Part shown: piece by piece, positions 1 to 9,183 of the stretch
How positions within the stretch are numbered: position 1 is the first letter of the stretch
How the letters are laid out: every line of letters begins with the position of its first letter
Assembly (NCBI GenBank): GCA_902539295.1
Contig: CACBIM010000017.1
Coordinates: 1-37,703 of the forward strand
Reading direction: 5' to 3'
Length of the DNA stretch: 37,703 nt
DNA from: an uncultured SAR116 cluster alpha proteobacterium
Lineage (GTDB): Bacteria > Pseudomonadota > Alphaproteobacteria > Puniceispirillales > GCA-002684695
The notes under the pieces: model-generated
Seen by the model: the letters and a program-made list of their open reading frames with translations, nothing else
Database searches by the model: none
What the model was told of the DNA's origin: nothing
Program-made: the position numbers and the translations under genes

Positions 1-1
1 T

Positions 2-157
2 TTAAAGAAAAAAATGCAAAGAGAAGGGGTTTTTCGTGAGATGAAAAATAGAAGAGCGTATGAAAAACCATCTGAAAGAAGAGCCAGGGAAGAGGCAGAG
101 TCTACTAGAAGAGTTAGAAAATTAATGAGAAAAAGATTAGAAAGAGAAGGCTACTAG
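2..157 (+). CDS. rpsU: 30S ribosomal protein S21, C-terminal part (5' truncated by window)
   Basis: The frame starting at base 2 reads 51 residues to a TAG stop, and the window edge cuts off the N-terminus. The peptide is extremely basic and carries the S21 signature [20 protein letters not shown] followed by an Arg/Lys-rich tail ending in REGY. S21 binds the small subunit near the anti-Shine-Dalgarno region and takes part in initiation. A T-run terminator follows directly. The conserved C-terminal block makes the identity secure; only the start is missing. Confidence 0.93.
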   Translation, partial: LKKKMQREGVFREMKNRRAYEKPSERRAREEAESTRRVRKLMRKRLEREGY

Positions 158-180
158 TATTTTAAAAGCCTCTTTTTTTT
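143..180 (+). terminator. Probable rho-independent terminator of rpsU
   Basis: An imperfect hairpin (GGCT/AGCC extended by AAAGA/TCTTT with a three-base bulge) overlaps the rpsU stop and is followed by eight T residues. The T-run continues into eight A residues, so it may also help end transcripts arriving from the minus-strand gene whose stop is at 162. The stem is short and bulged. Confidence 0.45.
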
Positions 181-914
181 AAAAAAAACTCAATGTATTC
201 ATTACAATTGTCATAATCTTTATTTCTTTTGTTAATATTAAAAAAACCATGACCTCTGTTTAGAAATACTTTAAATACAACATCCCTGCCTAAACCTTTT
301 AAATCACTTACAAATTTAGATATCCAGTCAATCGGTATTATATCATCATCAGTTCCATGTAAAATTATACAAGGTGGAAAATTGTTGAGCCTCTCTTTAG
401 CCGGATCAATATAAAAATCTCTGAAAAATTGATCCCTATTTTTACCTTTAGGTGAAATATTTATAGCTGGATTATATAAAATTAAAGCAAGTGGTTTAAT
501 AGTATTTTGGCTTTCGAAAATATTCTTATTTGCGATAGATGCTGCTATTTGAGCACCAGCAGATGCACCTCCTACAATTAGTTTATTTTTATCAACGCCA
601 AACTGCCTTGATTTTTTAGTTAACCAATTATAAAAATAATGGCCGTCATAAGTGGCCTCATAGGGTCCTGTATTGTCTTTACTTTGAGTTCTATATTCAG
701 GAACAAAAACTACATAACCTTTTGATGCAAAGTAAAGGGACTGGTTATAAAATCTTTCAGGTGAACCAATTTTAAACCCACCTCCATGAAACAAAATAAT
801 ACCTCTACGATATTGATTTGAATACCAATCTAAAGGTTTAAAAATATTTACACTTAGTTTATTTTTATTCTTGTATGAGCTGTACTCAATTGTTTCAAAT
901 TTATTTCTGTTCAA
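162..914 (-). CDS. Alpha/beta hydrolase (BD-FAE / HSL-like esterase family)
   Basis: This is a 250-residue cytoplasmic alpha/beta hydrolase. It shows an HGGG oxyanion-hole motif (LFHGGGFKIGS, about residue 42), a nucleophile elbow GGASAGAQ (Ser near 118), an Asp in HGTDDDIIPI and a late catalytic His in NRGHGFF. This order is typical of the carboxylesterase/HSL (BD-FAE) group. The substrate is unknown. The start is a TTG codon with no clear Shine-Dalgarno sequence and no nearby in-frame ATG, so the exact N-terminus is uncertain. It lies 27 bases after pntB on the same strand and may be transcribed with it, but nothing links it functionally to transhydrogenase. Confidence 0.8.
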   Translation of the reverse strand: MNRNKFETIEYSSYKNKNKLSVNIFKPLDWYSNQYRRGIILFHGGGFKIGSPERFYNQSLYFASKGYVVFVPEYRTQSKDNTGPYEATYDGHYFYNWLTKKSRQFGVDKNKLIVGGASAGAQIAASIANKNIFESQNTIKPLALILYNPAINISPKGKNRDQFFRDFYIDPAKERLNNFPPCIILHGTDDDIIPIDWISKFVSDLKGLGRDVVFKVFLNRGHGFFNINKRNKDYDNCNEYIEFFLKKRGF

Positions 915-941
915 TGCTAATAAATAAAAGTTTATTTAAAT

Positions 942-2342
942 TTAATCTAATGCTTGGATTACTTCCTCACAAACTTTTTTAGCATCACCAAACAACATCA
1001 TTGTATTGTCTCTGAAAAATAATTCATTATCTACTCCTGCATAACCTGAGGCCATAGATCTTTTTATGAAAAGAACTGTTCCAGCATTCTCAACGTCTAA
1101 AATTGGCATTCCATATATTGCCGATTGAGGATCTGTTTTAGCAGCAGGATTTGTCACATCATTAGCTCCTATTACAAATGCGACATCAGCTTGTGAAAAA
1201 TCTCGATTTATTTCCTCCAATTCAAAAACTTCATCATAAGGTACATTCGCTTCAGCTAATAAAACGTTCATATGACCAGGCATTCTACCAGCAACTGGGT
1301 GTATCGCATATTTCACATTAACTCCTCTAGATTTAAGTATGTCTGACATTTCTCTTAAAGCATGCTGAGCCTGAGCGACAGCCATCCCATAACCTGGGAC
1401 AATAATAACTGTAGATGCGTTATCCATGATAAAAGCGGCATCATCAGCAGAACCTCTCTTTACCATTTTATCAGATGATCCTTTTTCAGAAACATCAGCT
1501 TCGCTTTCTCCACCAAATCCTCCAAGAATAACGCTAAAAAAGGATCTGTTCATTCCTTTACACATAATGTAGGAAAGTATTGCTCCACTTGCACCAACAA
1601 GAGAACCTGTAATTATTAATAATGGGTTTCCTAGTGTAAAACCAATACCGCATGCAGCCCATCCAGAATATGAATTCAACATAGAAACAACTACAGGCAT
1701 ATCAGCGCCACCAATAGGAATAATAATTAAAACACCTAATAAAAGTGAAACAATAAAAATACCCCAGAATGCAGTTTCAGAATTTGTGGTCACAAGCGCA
1801 AATATTAAAACTAGTAGAAGAATACCCAAAAAGGCATTAAAAGGGTGTTGCAAAGGAAATGTTACAGGTTGACCTGATACAATACCTTGTAATTTCCCAA
1901 AAGCAACTATCGATCCAGTGAATGTAATAGCACCTATAGCTAGACCTAGACCCATTTCAAAAAGAGAACCTCCTGATATGTTTCCAATCTCGCCAATCCC
2001 ATAAGCTGAAGGATTATAGAAAGCAGCAGTAGCAACTAAGGTTGCTGCTAAGCCTACCAAACTATGGAAAGCTGCTACAAGTTGTGGCAAAGCAGTCATG
2101 TCTATGCTTCTTGCTATGTAAGCTCCAATTAAGCCTCCTAGAGCAATACCTGCAAAAATGACTAAATAAGTAACTGTGTTAAATGGAATAATGGCTAATG
2201 TTGTAATAACTGCAATAGCCATGCCTATCATTCCAAAAAGATTGCCTCTTCTAGCTGTTTCAGGATGAGATAATCCATGTAAAGATAAAATAAAAAGTAC
2301 AGCTGAGATTAAATACAAAATTGAAGAATAAAAACCGATCAT
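942..2342 (-). CDS. pntB: NAD(P) transhydrogenase subunit beta
   Basis: A 466-residue inner-membrane protein of full PntB length. The first roughly 265 residues are a bundle of transmembrane helices (dII). The C-terminal NADP(H)-binding dIII domain starts near 310 with VPGYGMAVAQAQ and contains AGRMPGHMNVLLAEA and the GANDVTNPAA stretch. With the two alpha subunits it couples proton re-entry to NADPH formation from NADH. The ATG start overlaps the pntAB stop by four bases (ATGA), so the two are translationally coupled. Confidence 0.96.
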   Translation of the reverse strand: MIGFYSSILYLISAVLFILSLHGLSHPETARRGNLFGMIGMAIAVITTLAIIPFNTVTYLVIFAGIALGGLIGAYIARSIDMTALPQLVAAFHSLVGLAATLVATAAFYNPSAYGIGEIGNISGGSLFEMGLGLAIGAITFTGSIVAFGKLQGIVSGQPVTFPLQHPFNAFLGILLLVLIFALVTTNSETAFWGIFIVSLLLGVLIIIPIGGADMPVVVSMLNSYSGWAACGIGFTLGNPLLIITGSLVGASGAILSYIMCKGMNRSFFSVILGGFGGESEADVSEKGSSDKMVKRGSADDAAFIMDNASTVIIVPGYGMAVAQAQHALREMSDILKSRGVNVKYAIHPVAGRMPGHMNVLLAEANVPYDEVFELEEINRDFSQADVAFVIGANDVTNPAAKTDPQSAIYGMPILDVENAGTVLFIKRSMASGYAGVDNELFFRDNTMMLFGDAKKVCEEVIQALD

Positions 2343-2815
2343 TTTTTATCTCCTGATGGTTTTTTCCTTTTAAACATTGAAAGCATTCTTTGCGTTACTA
2401 TAAAACCTCCGAAAATATTTACTGAGGCTAAAACTATAGCAAAAAAACCTACCAGAGATGCAAAGAAATTTGGATCTTTAGGGCCAGCGGCAATAAGTGC
2501 GCCAACAATAATAACACTAGAAATTGCGTTTGTTACACCCATAAGAGGTGAGTGTAAAGCTGGCGTAACAGACCATACAACAAAATATCCAATAAAACAT
2601 GACAATATTAATACAGTAATTCCAAATACGAGGGGATCAACTGAGCCATGGCCAAAATTAATTACAGAAGAAAGTTTATCTCCAAGGTTTGATGCTTCAG
2701 TTGCTAATGCCTCTAATTTTGTAGATTCTAATTTAGTGGCTAATTCATTTAAACTATTACTTATTGATTTTGCTTGTTCTACTAATCCATTTGATAAATT
2801 ACTGTCACCTGACAT
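2339..2815 (-). CDS. pntAB: NAD(P) transhydrogenase subunit alpha, part 2 (membrane domain)
   Basis: A small membrane subunit of 158 residues with a hydrophilic N-terminus followed by three to four helices containing DPLVFGITVLILSCFIGYF, SPLMGVTNAISS and GFFAIVLASVNIFGGF, the hallmark of the alpha-2 chain. Alphaproteobacteria typically split PntA into separate NAD-binding and membrane proteins, as here. The frame also opens at a TTG at 2827, but that codon overlaps a GAGG Shine-Dalgarno sequence placed six bases before the ATG at 2815, so 2815 is chosen. It is the middle gene of pntAA-pntAB-pntB. Confidence 0.93.
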   Translation of the reverse strand: MSGDSNLSNGLVEQAKSISNSLNELATKLESTKLEALATEASNLGDKLSSVINFGHGSVDPLVFGITVLILSCFIGYFVVWSVTPALHSPLMGVTNAISSVIIVGALIAAGPKDPNFFASLVGFFAIVLASVNIFGGFIVTQRMLSMFKRKKPSGDKK

Positions 2816-2835
2816 TTTAAACCTCAATTAAGTAT

Positions 2836-3948
2836 TTATAATAATTTTCCATCTTTAGTTAAAAGTGTTCCCTTAACTATCTCATCGTCTAAACTTATAC
2901 TTATCTTTGATTTTTCAGCATCCCAGATATTCTCTAGAAAAGCGAATATATTTCGCGCATACAAGCGACTTGCATCTCCTGCCAATCTACTTGGTATATT
3001 TGTATAACCAACGATGTTAATTTCATTCTTAACTACTACTTTATCAGCTTTTGTGGCTGAACAATTCCCTCCAGCAACTGCAGCTAAATCAACTATGACC
3101 GACCCAGGCTTCATAGATTTTATCATGTCATCAGATATTAGTTTAGGTGCAGGTTTACCCGGAATTAATGCTGTTGTTATAACTATGTCTTGGTCACTTA
3201 TTGTCTTTGAAACGAGCTCAGCCTGTTTCTTTTGATATGCTGCACTCATTTGCTTAGCATAACCACCAGATGACTCTGCCTCCTTAAACTCTTCATCTTC
3301 TACAGCAACAAATTTTCCACCTAACGATTCAACTTGCTCCTTTGCAGCAGGTCTTACATCTGTTGCAGAAACAATTGCTCCCATTCTTTTTGCAGTTGCA
3401 ATTGCTTGAAGACCAGCTACTCCAGCGCCCATAACCAAAACTCTTGCGGGTGGAATTGTTCCAGCTGCTGTCATCATCATAGGAAATGCCTTTCGATAAA
3501 TTTGTGAAGCTTCAATAACCGCCCTGTATCCAGCAAGATTTGATTGACTGGATAATACGTCCATTGATTGTGCTCTGGATATTCTCGGCACCTGTTCTAA
3601 TGCAAAGCATGTTATACCCAATTTAGCGATATCTTTTAATTCATTTGAATTTATATATGCCTCCATTTGACATATAAGAATGGATCCCTTTTTGAATAAT
3701 TTTAATAATTTAATGTCAGGACGTACAATTGCAAAAATTAAATCTGCATCAGAAAGAAGAGTCTTTTCTGATTTAGCAACTTCTGCTCCACTACTCTTAT
3801 AATCACTATCAAAGTATGAGGATGCTATTCCAGCTTCACTTTGCACTGAAACCTTGAAACCTAGATTTATGAACTTTTTGACTATCTCTGGAGTGCAAGA
3901 AACCCTTTCTTCAAATTGACGTCTTTCTTTAATTACTGCAATTTTCAT
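2836..3948 (-). CDS. pntAA: NAD(P) transhydrogenase subunit alpha, part 1 (NAD-binding)
   Basis: A 370-residue soluble dI subunit of the AlaDH/PNT family. It begins with MKIAVIKERR and includes the PNT signature RAQSMDVLSSQSNLAGYRAV, a Rossmann motif VMGAGVAGLQAIATAKRMGA near 171-190, and the conserved DLAAVAGGNC segment. It binds NAD(H) on the cytoplasmic face and passes hydride to PntB-bound NADP. A GGGA Shine-Dalgarno sequence lies six bases before the ATG. It is the first gene of the pnt operon; the 99-base gap upstream, after the ABC1 kinase stop, probably holds its promoter, though no confident -35/-10 pair was found. Confidence 0.95.
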   Translation of the reverse strand: MKIAVIKERRQFEERVSCTPEIVKKFINLGFKVSVQSEAGIASSYFDSDYKSSGAEVAKSEKTLLSDADLIFAIVRPDIKLLKLFKKGSILICQMEAYINSNELKDIAKLGITCFALEQVPRISRAQSMDVLSSQSNLAGYRAVIEASQIYRKAFPMMMTAAGTIPPARVLVMGAGVAGLQAIATAKRMGAIVSATDVRPAAKEQVESLGGKFVAVEDEEFKEAESSGGYAKQMSAAYQKKQAELVSKTISDQDIVITTALIPGKPAPKLISDDMIKSMKPGSVIVDLAAVAGGNCSATKADKVVVKNEINIVGYTNIPSRLAGDASRLYARNIFAFLENIWDAEKSKISISLDDEIVKGTLLTKDGKLL

Positions 3949-4047
3949 TTAATTTCCCAATGTCTTGTGAAAGGTTTAATTAATTAAGGTTATAATTTAA
4001 TAATTTTAAATTTAATACATCGTGATATTGAAAATGTTTTATTATTA

Positions 4048-5412
4048 CTAATCTAGAGTGTCAATATTAATTCCGGCTTCTTTTGATATATTAACCTGTT
4101 TATTTGTTAATTTTTTTATGTCAAAATTTTCAATCATATCTTCAAAAATTCTATGCCAGTTTACTTCAGCTTTTAATCGCATGAAGACTGAGCCTAGTCC
4201 TATAGCAGCTCTATCCATTAAAACAAACTCTCTTGGTGGCTCAACACCACCTACTTTCCTCAATTCTTGGTGTACCTTTGCTGCAACTTTTCTGCCCTCT
4301 GAACCATCTCTGAGCTGACTAATTGGCTCTGAACTATCATTAAGAAGAGGAGCATAAAGAAACTCTGCCCAAAGGCTCAAAATTTCTATCATCTCTTTAT
4401 TTAAATTTCCAAAACCCCATTTAAAGTATGCTTCTTCAGCTAATTTTGAGTTTTTAGTTTTGAGAGCTTTGTATAAAACGATTACACCTTCTACAAATGT
4501 CGGATTAAAAAAACGTATACTCCCAAAGTCTAGTAAATTTATATTTTCATTTTTCGTAATTGAATAATTACCTAAATGAGGGTCTCCGTGTATCACGCCA
4601 TAAAAATAAAAGGGAGTATACCATGCTTTAAACATGTTAATTGCAACATTGTTTCTAGATTTGAGATTTGGATCTTGCTCAAGCCATTGTGTAAGTTTTT
4701 CCCCCTGAAGCCATGTCATTGTAAGTAGTCTTTTCGTCGACAAATCCTCAATTACTTCAGGAACATTAACAGAGCTTTCTGAGTCTAATATTGATGAATA
4801 TAGTTTTATATTTGAAGCTTCTCTATTATAGTCTAGTTCTTCAGATAATCTTGCAGAGAGTTCCTTATGGATAGACTTAGTTGAAATTGCTTTATCTGCT
4901 CTTTCATATAAAGTAAAACCTAATTTTAGTTGTTTTAAATCTGCTTCAATAGCACTTTGCATATCTGGATATTGAAGTTTGCACGCAAGAATTTTTTGAT
5001 CCAAACTAATAGCTTTATGAACCTGACCTAAGGAAGCAGCAGAACATGATTGTTTTTCAAAAGATTTAAATTTTTTTTGCCAGTCTAAACCTAATTCTGT
5101 TGCCATTCTTCTTTTTACAAAAAGCCATCCCATTGAAGGAGCATCAGCTTGAAGCTTTGATAATTCTTCTCGATATTCAGGAGGAAGTGCATCTGGAATA
5201 GTTGATAGTATCTGCGCTACCTTCATGAGAGGACCTTTCAAGCCACCAAGCGCTTCTGTTAAGACCTTAGCATGATTTTCTCTGTCAATCTTAATGCCTA
5301 GATATCTTTCACCAGCCATCCTAGCTGCAAGCCCACCAACAGCAGAAGTAACATTAGCATATCTTTTCAATCTGCCTATCGGGTTTGATTTTTCAGTATC
5401 TGTTTCGCTCAT
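4048..5412 (-). CDS. ABC1/AarF (UbiB-like) atypical protein kinase family protein
   Basis: A 454-residue protein of the ABC1/UbiB superfamily. Visible motifs are KVAQ (residues 64-67, the family's KxGQ signature with a Val-Ala variant), an alanine-rich nucleotide loop SAASLGQVHKA (124-134), the ATP-contact Lys in ACKLQYP (145), EELDY (191-195), HGDPHLGNY (275-283) and DFG (295-297). Members are ATP-binding regulators linked to ubiquinone or other isoprenoid lipid handling. This subtype lacks C-terminal membrane helices, so it is not a classical UbiB and the target is unknown. Its start overlaps the upstream peptidase stop by four bases. Confidence 0.88.
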   Translation of the reverse strand: MSETDTEKSNPIGRLKRYANVTSAVGGLAARMAGERYLGIKIDRENHAKVLTEALGGLKGPLMKVAQILSTIPDALPPEYREELSKLQADAPSMGWLFVKRRMATELGLDWQKKFKSFEKQSCSAASLGQVHKAISLDQKILACKLQYPDMQSAIEADLKQLKLGFTLYERADKAISTKSIHKELSARLSEELDYNREASNIKLYSSILDSESSVNVPEVIEDLSTKRLLTMTWLQGEKLTQWLEQDPNLKSRNNVAINMFKAWYTPFYFYGVIHGDPHLGNYSITKNENINLLDFGSIRFFNPTFVEGVIVLYKALKTKNSKLAEEAYFKWGFGNLNKEMIEILSLWAEFLYAPLLNDSSEPISQLRDGSEGRKVAAKVHQELRKVGGVEPPREFVLMDRAAIGLGSVFMRLKAEVNWHRIFEDMIENFDIKKLTNKQVNISKEAGINIDTLD

Positions 5413-7169
5413 GCTGCCTCTAATTCATCAATAAGAGATGAAATTGTATTTAACCCAATATTCCAAAATTCTGGATCTGATGCATCAAGCCCGAAAGGAG
5501 CAAGAGCCTCCTTATGATGTTTTTTACCTCCAGATTTTAAAAGATTTAAATAACTTTCAGTAAAACTGCTTTGACCAGAGAGTCTTACTTGCCAGAGACT
5601 ATTAACCAAACAGTCTCCAAAAGCGTATGCATAAACATAAAAAGGCGTATGAACAAAATGTGGTATATATGACCATAATGGTTTATAACTATCATCTAAA
5701 TTTATTGCATCACCAAGGGCTTGTGACTGGGTTTCCATCCAGATTTCGCTTATTTCGTCAGGTGTAAGTTCATTTGATTTTCTTTTATTATGAAAAGATG
5801 TTTCAAAATTATGAAATGCGATTTGCCTGACAACAGTATTGAGCATATCTTCAACCTTCTCTGCAATCATAGAATTCTTTTCTTGCTTTGAATTAGCTTT
5901 TGAAAGAAGTTTCTGAAATACCAACATCTCGCCAAAAACTGATGCAGTTTCTGCTAATGTAAGAGGAGTATCTGCAAGCAAGTATCCATTTTTTGATGCT
6001 AAAACTTGATGGACACCATGGCCAAGTTCATGAGCAAGTGTCATAACATCTCTAGATTTTCCATTATAATTCATTAAAATATATGGATGTACATCTGGAA
6101 CACATGGATGAGAGTATGCACCTGAGTCTTTCCCATTTCTAATTTCAGCATCAATCCAATTATTTTCAAAAAACTTATTAGCTATTTTAGCAATTTCAGG
6201 AGAGAGTTCATTGAAGCTCGTTAAAACGATTTCTCGTGCTTCACTCCAACTCCATTTTTGATTGGGTTTGTGTGGAAGAGGGGCATTTCGATCCCACCAA
6301 TTCAATTTATCCATATTAAACCACTTGGATTTTAGTTTATAATATCTATGGCTGAGATCTTTAAATTTACCCGTTACTGCATCAGCTAATGCTTTTACAA
6401 CTTCATCTTCAACATCATTATCTAAGTTTCTTGAAGATATTGGGTTAATAAAACCTCTTTTATTATCTTCGATATATTTATCTCTGGAAATGGTGTTAAG
6501 AATTAAAGATCTAGTTCTCTTGTTTTGATTAAGAACTTTTGAAAATTCTAATCCTGCATCTTTTCTTAAATCTGGGTCGGGGTCACTTAAGAGATTAAGT
6601 ATTTCTGTTTCACTTAGGGTATCACCTTTAATTTGAAATCTTAAGTCTGAAGAACTTTCATCAAATAATCTTACCCACGCACCTCTTCCACTGGGTCCCT
6701 TCTCAGCAATGAATTGTTCCAGGTCATTCGATAATTGGAAGGGTTTCCTTTGAAAAATTTTTCTCAACCATGGTTTCCATAAAGAAAGGTTGTTATCATT
6801 CAAATATTTTTTTGAAGACTTATCATCAAGGTTCATTATTTCAAGTTCAAAAAAAACTAATTTTGAAAATATAATAGATCCTAATTCTCTAATTTCTTGG
6901 TATTTTTTACCAAAGTCTGGTTTGTCAGTATTAATGGAAAATATTAATGAAACGTAGCTATAAAGTTTCCCAAGTTTTTGGTTTATTGCTTGATAATCTC
7001 TAATCGCTTCATTCAAATTTTTACTGGAAAGAGTGGCAATTTTATTTTTATATTTATTTATAAAACTATCAGTGAGTTCTTCAATGTCAATTTTATCTGA
7101 GCTTAATTTACTATCATTAATAGACGCATATAAATCACTAAGATCCCATTGAGGCAAATCTCCGAGCAT
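5409..7169 (-). CDS. pepF: M3 family oligoendopeptidase F-type
   Basis: A 586-residue cytoplasmic zinc metallopeptidase, full length for the PepF/M3B group. The catalytic site is TLAHELGHGVHQ (HELGH at 380-384) with the third zinc ligand in TLAETASVFGE (Glu about 407). The helical N-terminal half forms the channel that restricts substrates to short peptides. A GGAG Shine-Dalgarno sequence precedes the ATG. It leads a two-gene unit with the ABC1 kinase (four-base overlap), a pairing I believe is recurrent in alphaproteobacteria, and diverges from the acyl-CoA ligase. Confidence 0.93.
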   Translation of the reverse strand: MLGDLPQWDLSDLYASINDSKLSSDKIDIEELTDSFINKYKNKIATLSSKNLNEAIRDYQAINQKLGKLYSYVSLIFSINTDKPDFGKKYQEIRELGSIIFSKLVFFELEIMNLDDKSSKKYLNDNNLSLWKPWLRKIFQRKPFQLSNDLEQFIAEKGPSGRGAWVRLFDESSSDLRFQIKGDTLSETEILNLLSDPDPDLRKDAGLEFSKVLNQNKRTRSLILNTISRDKYIEDNKRGFINPISSRNLDNDVEDEVVKALADAVTGKFKDLSHRYYKLKSKWFNMDKLNWWDRNAPLPHKPNQKWSWSEAREIVLTSFNELSPEIAKIANKFFENNWIDAEIRNGKDSGAYSHPCVPDVHPYILMNYNGKSRDVMTLAHELGHGVHQVLASKNGYLLADTPLTLAETASVFGEMLVFQKLLSKANSKQEKNSMIAEKVEDMLNTVVRQIAFHNFETSFHNKRKSNELTPDEISEIWMETQSQALGDAINLDDSYKPLWSYIPHFVHTPFYVYAYAFGDCLVNSLWQVRLSGQSSFTESYLNLLKSGGKKHHKEALAPFGLDASDPEFWNIGLNTISSLIDELEAA

Positions 7170-7237
7170 TAATTTCTCCAGAAAACAATTGAATACCTTA
7201 TTTATATAGGAGTAGATTATTTAATATCAAAGTAAAA

Positions 7238-7266
7238 TTGAATTTCATTATTTAAAAATATATAAT
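7238..7266 (+). promoter_or_regulatory. Sigma-70-type promoter for the acyl-CoA ligase gene
   Basis: TTGAAT (7238-7243) and TATAAT (7261-7266) are separated by 17 bases, about 50 bases before the ATG at 7318. In AT-rich DNA such matches occur by chance, but both hexamers are strong and the spacing is optimal. Confidence 0.5.
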
Positions 7267-7317
7267 ATTTTTTAATTCTTATTATTACAAGTCTGTAGAT
7301 TCAGTATGGAGTAAAAA

Positions 7318-9072
7318 ATGGGAAATATTTCTTCAAAAACATTGCCAGGTATTTTTTTTGAACAAGCAAATTCACTCAAAGACAGACCATTATTTTGGTC
7401 AAAAAAAGATGGTTTCTGGGAAGGAGTTACTTGGAGCGATGCAGCTGTACAAGTTAAAAAGTTAGCTAGTGTTTTACAATCATATGGAGTTAAAAAAGGT
7501 GATAGGGTTTTAATAGCTTCAGAGAATAGACCTGAGTGGGCAATTTCAGATTTGGCTGTTATGTCTTTAGGAGCAATTGTGGTTCCTGCCTATACTTCAA
7601 ATACAGAAGAAGATAATAATTATTTAATAACACATTCTCAAGCTAAATTAGCAATAACGTCTGGTGGAAACGTGGCATCTAGATTATGTCTAGCCGCGGA
7701 TAGTAATAAATTTATTAAAAATATTATACTAATTGACGCTGATCCAAGAAATTTTACTGTTAAAGGTTGTAAATTACTTTCCTGGAATGAGGAAATCAAG
7801 AAAGTTGATATTGATAATAATTTTGAGAAATCAATAGAAAAATTATCAGATGAAGATGTTTGTTGTTTTATTTATACATCTGGCACAGGGGGTAGACCCA
7901 AGGGTGTGATGCTCACACATAAGTCAATATTTTCAAATATTTTAGCATGTAGTGATGTAATTAAAGATGTAAAAATTGAAGAAAAAGTTTTTCTTTCACT
8001 TTTACCTTTGTCACATGCTTACGAACATACTTGTGGTTTTCATTGGCCAATATTTTTAGGAGCAGAAATTTATTACAGTGAATCTACCGAAGCAGTTGCT
8101 CAAAACCTGCAAGATGTTAAACCAACTCTTATGATTGCAGTGCCAAGGCTTTATGAAGTGCTTTATTCAAGAATTGTAAATGGCATAAAAGCCAAAGGTG
8201 GAATTTCAGAATACCTGTTTATGACTGCGGTTAAACTTGGAAGAAAAAAATTAGAAAACCAGAATTTACTTCCTCATGAGTGGTTGCTTGACAAATTAGT
8301 TGAGAAACTCGTGAGAAAAAAAGTTAAATTGAGGCTTGGTGGGCGATTAAGATATTTCGTATCTGGAGGAGCCGCATTGAATTATGAGGTTGGTAGTTTT
8401 TTTCTTGGCCTTGGAGTTGGTATTTTGCAAGGTTATGGGCAAACCGAAGCTTCTCCTCTTATTTCTGTAAATAGACCTGATTTAATTAAAATTGACACAG
8501 TTGGCCCAGCAGTTTTAGGAGTAGAAACTCAAGTTGATGAATTTGGCGAGTTGCTTGTTAGGGGTAATTTAGTAATGAAAGGCTACTGGAATGATGAAGT
8601 GGCTACAAAACAAGCAATTAAAAAAGGTTGGTTACACACTGGAGATATTGTTGAGTTTGATGAAGATAATTATATTAAAATTACAGGTAGAAAAAAGGAA
8701 ATTATTGTGAACTCTGGAGGTGATAATATTGCACCAACGAGAGTTGAAGGTATTTTAGCAATTGAAAATGAGATTGAGCAAGTGATGGTATATGGAGATG
8801 GGCACCCATGGTTATCTGCTGTAATTGTTCCATCTGATGAAATTATTAAATCGCTAAATAACGACAAGAAAAAAATTAAAGAAAAAATTTCTGAGGTTAT
8901 AGATCACGCTAATTCTGGTCTTTCTCAAATTGAAAAAATTAGAAAATTTATAATAGCTGATGAACCTTTTACTGTTGACAATCTTCAAATGACACCAACT
9001 TTGAAAGTTAGAAGGCATGTTGTAACGGGTATTTATCAAGATAGAATATTAGAGCTTTATCCAAAAAAATAA
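7318..9072 (+). CDS. Long-chain fatty-acid-CoA ligase / AMP-dependent synthetase
   Basis: A 584-residue member of the ANL adenylate-forming superfamily. The AMP/P-loop motif IYTSGTGGRPKGVMLTH lies at 185-201, followed by GYGQTEASP, LHTGDIVEFDEDNYIKITGRKKEII and the C-terminal catalytic-lysine region ending in TLKVRRHVV. That ending is typical of FadD-like long-chain acyl-CoA synthetases. It would activate free fatty acids to acyl-CoA for degradation or lipid recycling, acting in the cytoplasm or at the inner membrane. A GGAG sequence precedes the ATG. It is monocistronic, with a good promoter upstream and the tRNA-Arg gene 33 bases downstream. Confidence 0.9.
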   Translation: MGNISSKTLPGIFFEQANSLKDRPLFWSKKDGFWEGVTWSDAAVQVKKLASVLQSYGVKKGDRVLIASENRPEWAISDLAVMSLGAIVVPAYTSNTEEDNNYLITHSQAKLAITSGGNVASRLCLAADSNKFIKNIILIDADPRNFTVKGCKLLSWNEEIKKVDIDNNFEKSIEKLSDEDVCCFIYTSGTGGRPKGVMLTHKSIFSNILACSDVIKDVKIEEKVFLSLLPLSHAYEHTCGFHWPIFLGAEIYYSESTEAVAQNLQDVKPTLMIAVPRLYEVLYSRIVNGIKAKGGISEYLFMTAVKLGRKKLENQNLLPHEWLLDKLVEKLVRKKVKLRLGGRLRYFVSGGAALNYEVGSFFLGLGVGILQGYGQTEASPLISVNRPDLIKIDTVGPAVLGVETQVDEFGELLVRGNLVMKGYWNDEVATKQAIKKGWLHTGDIVEFDEDNYIKITGRKKEIIVNSGGDNIAPTRVEGILAIENEIEQVMVYGDGHPWLSAVIVPSDEIIKSLNNDKKKIKEKISEVIDHANSGLSQIEKIRKFIIADEPFTVDNLQMTPTLKVRRHVVTGIYQDRILELYPKK

Positions 9073-9105
9073 ATTATAATTTAAAAAGTTTTTAATTTAT
9101 TTAAT

Positions 9106-9181
9106 GGCCCTATAGTTGAACTGGATACAACGCAGGATTCCTAATCCTGAGCTCGAGGTTCGAGTCCTCGTAGGGTCACCA
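9106..9181 (+). tRNA. tRNA-Arg (anticodon CCT)
   Basis: A complete cloverleaf can be folded: acceptor GGCCCTA/TAGGGTC (one G-U), D stem GTTG/CAAC, anticodon stem CAGGA/TCCTG with loop TTCCTAA (anticodon CCT at 9140-9142), and T stem CGAGG/CCTCG with loop TTCGAGT. The discriminator A is followed by an encoded CCA (9179-9181). It reads AGG codons. A possible -10 (TATAAT, 9075-9080) lies just upstream. Confidence 0.97.
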
Positions 9182-9183
9182 AT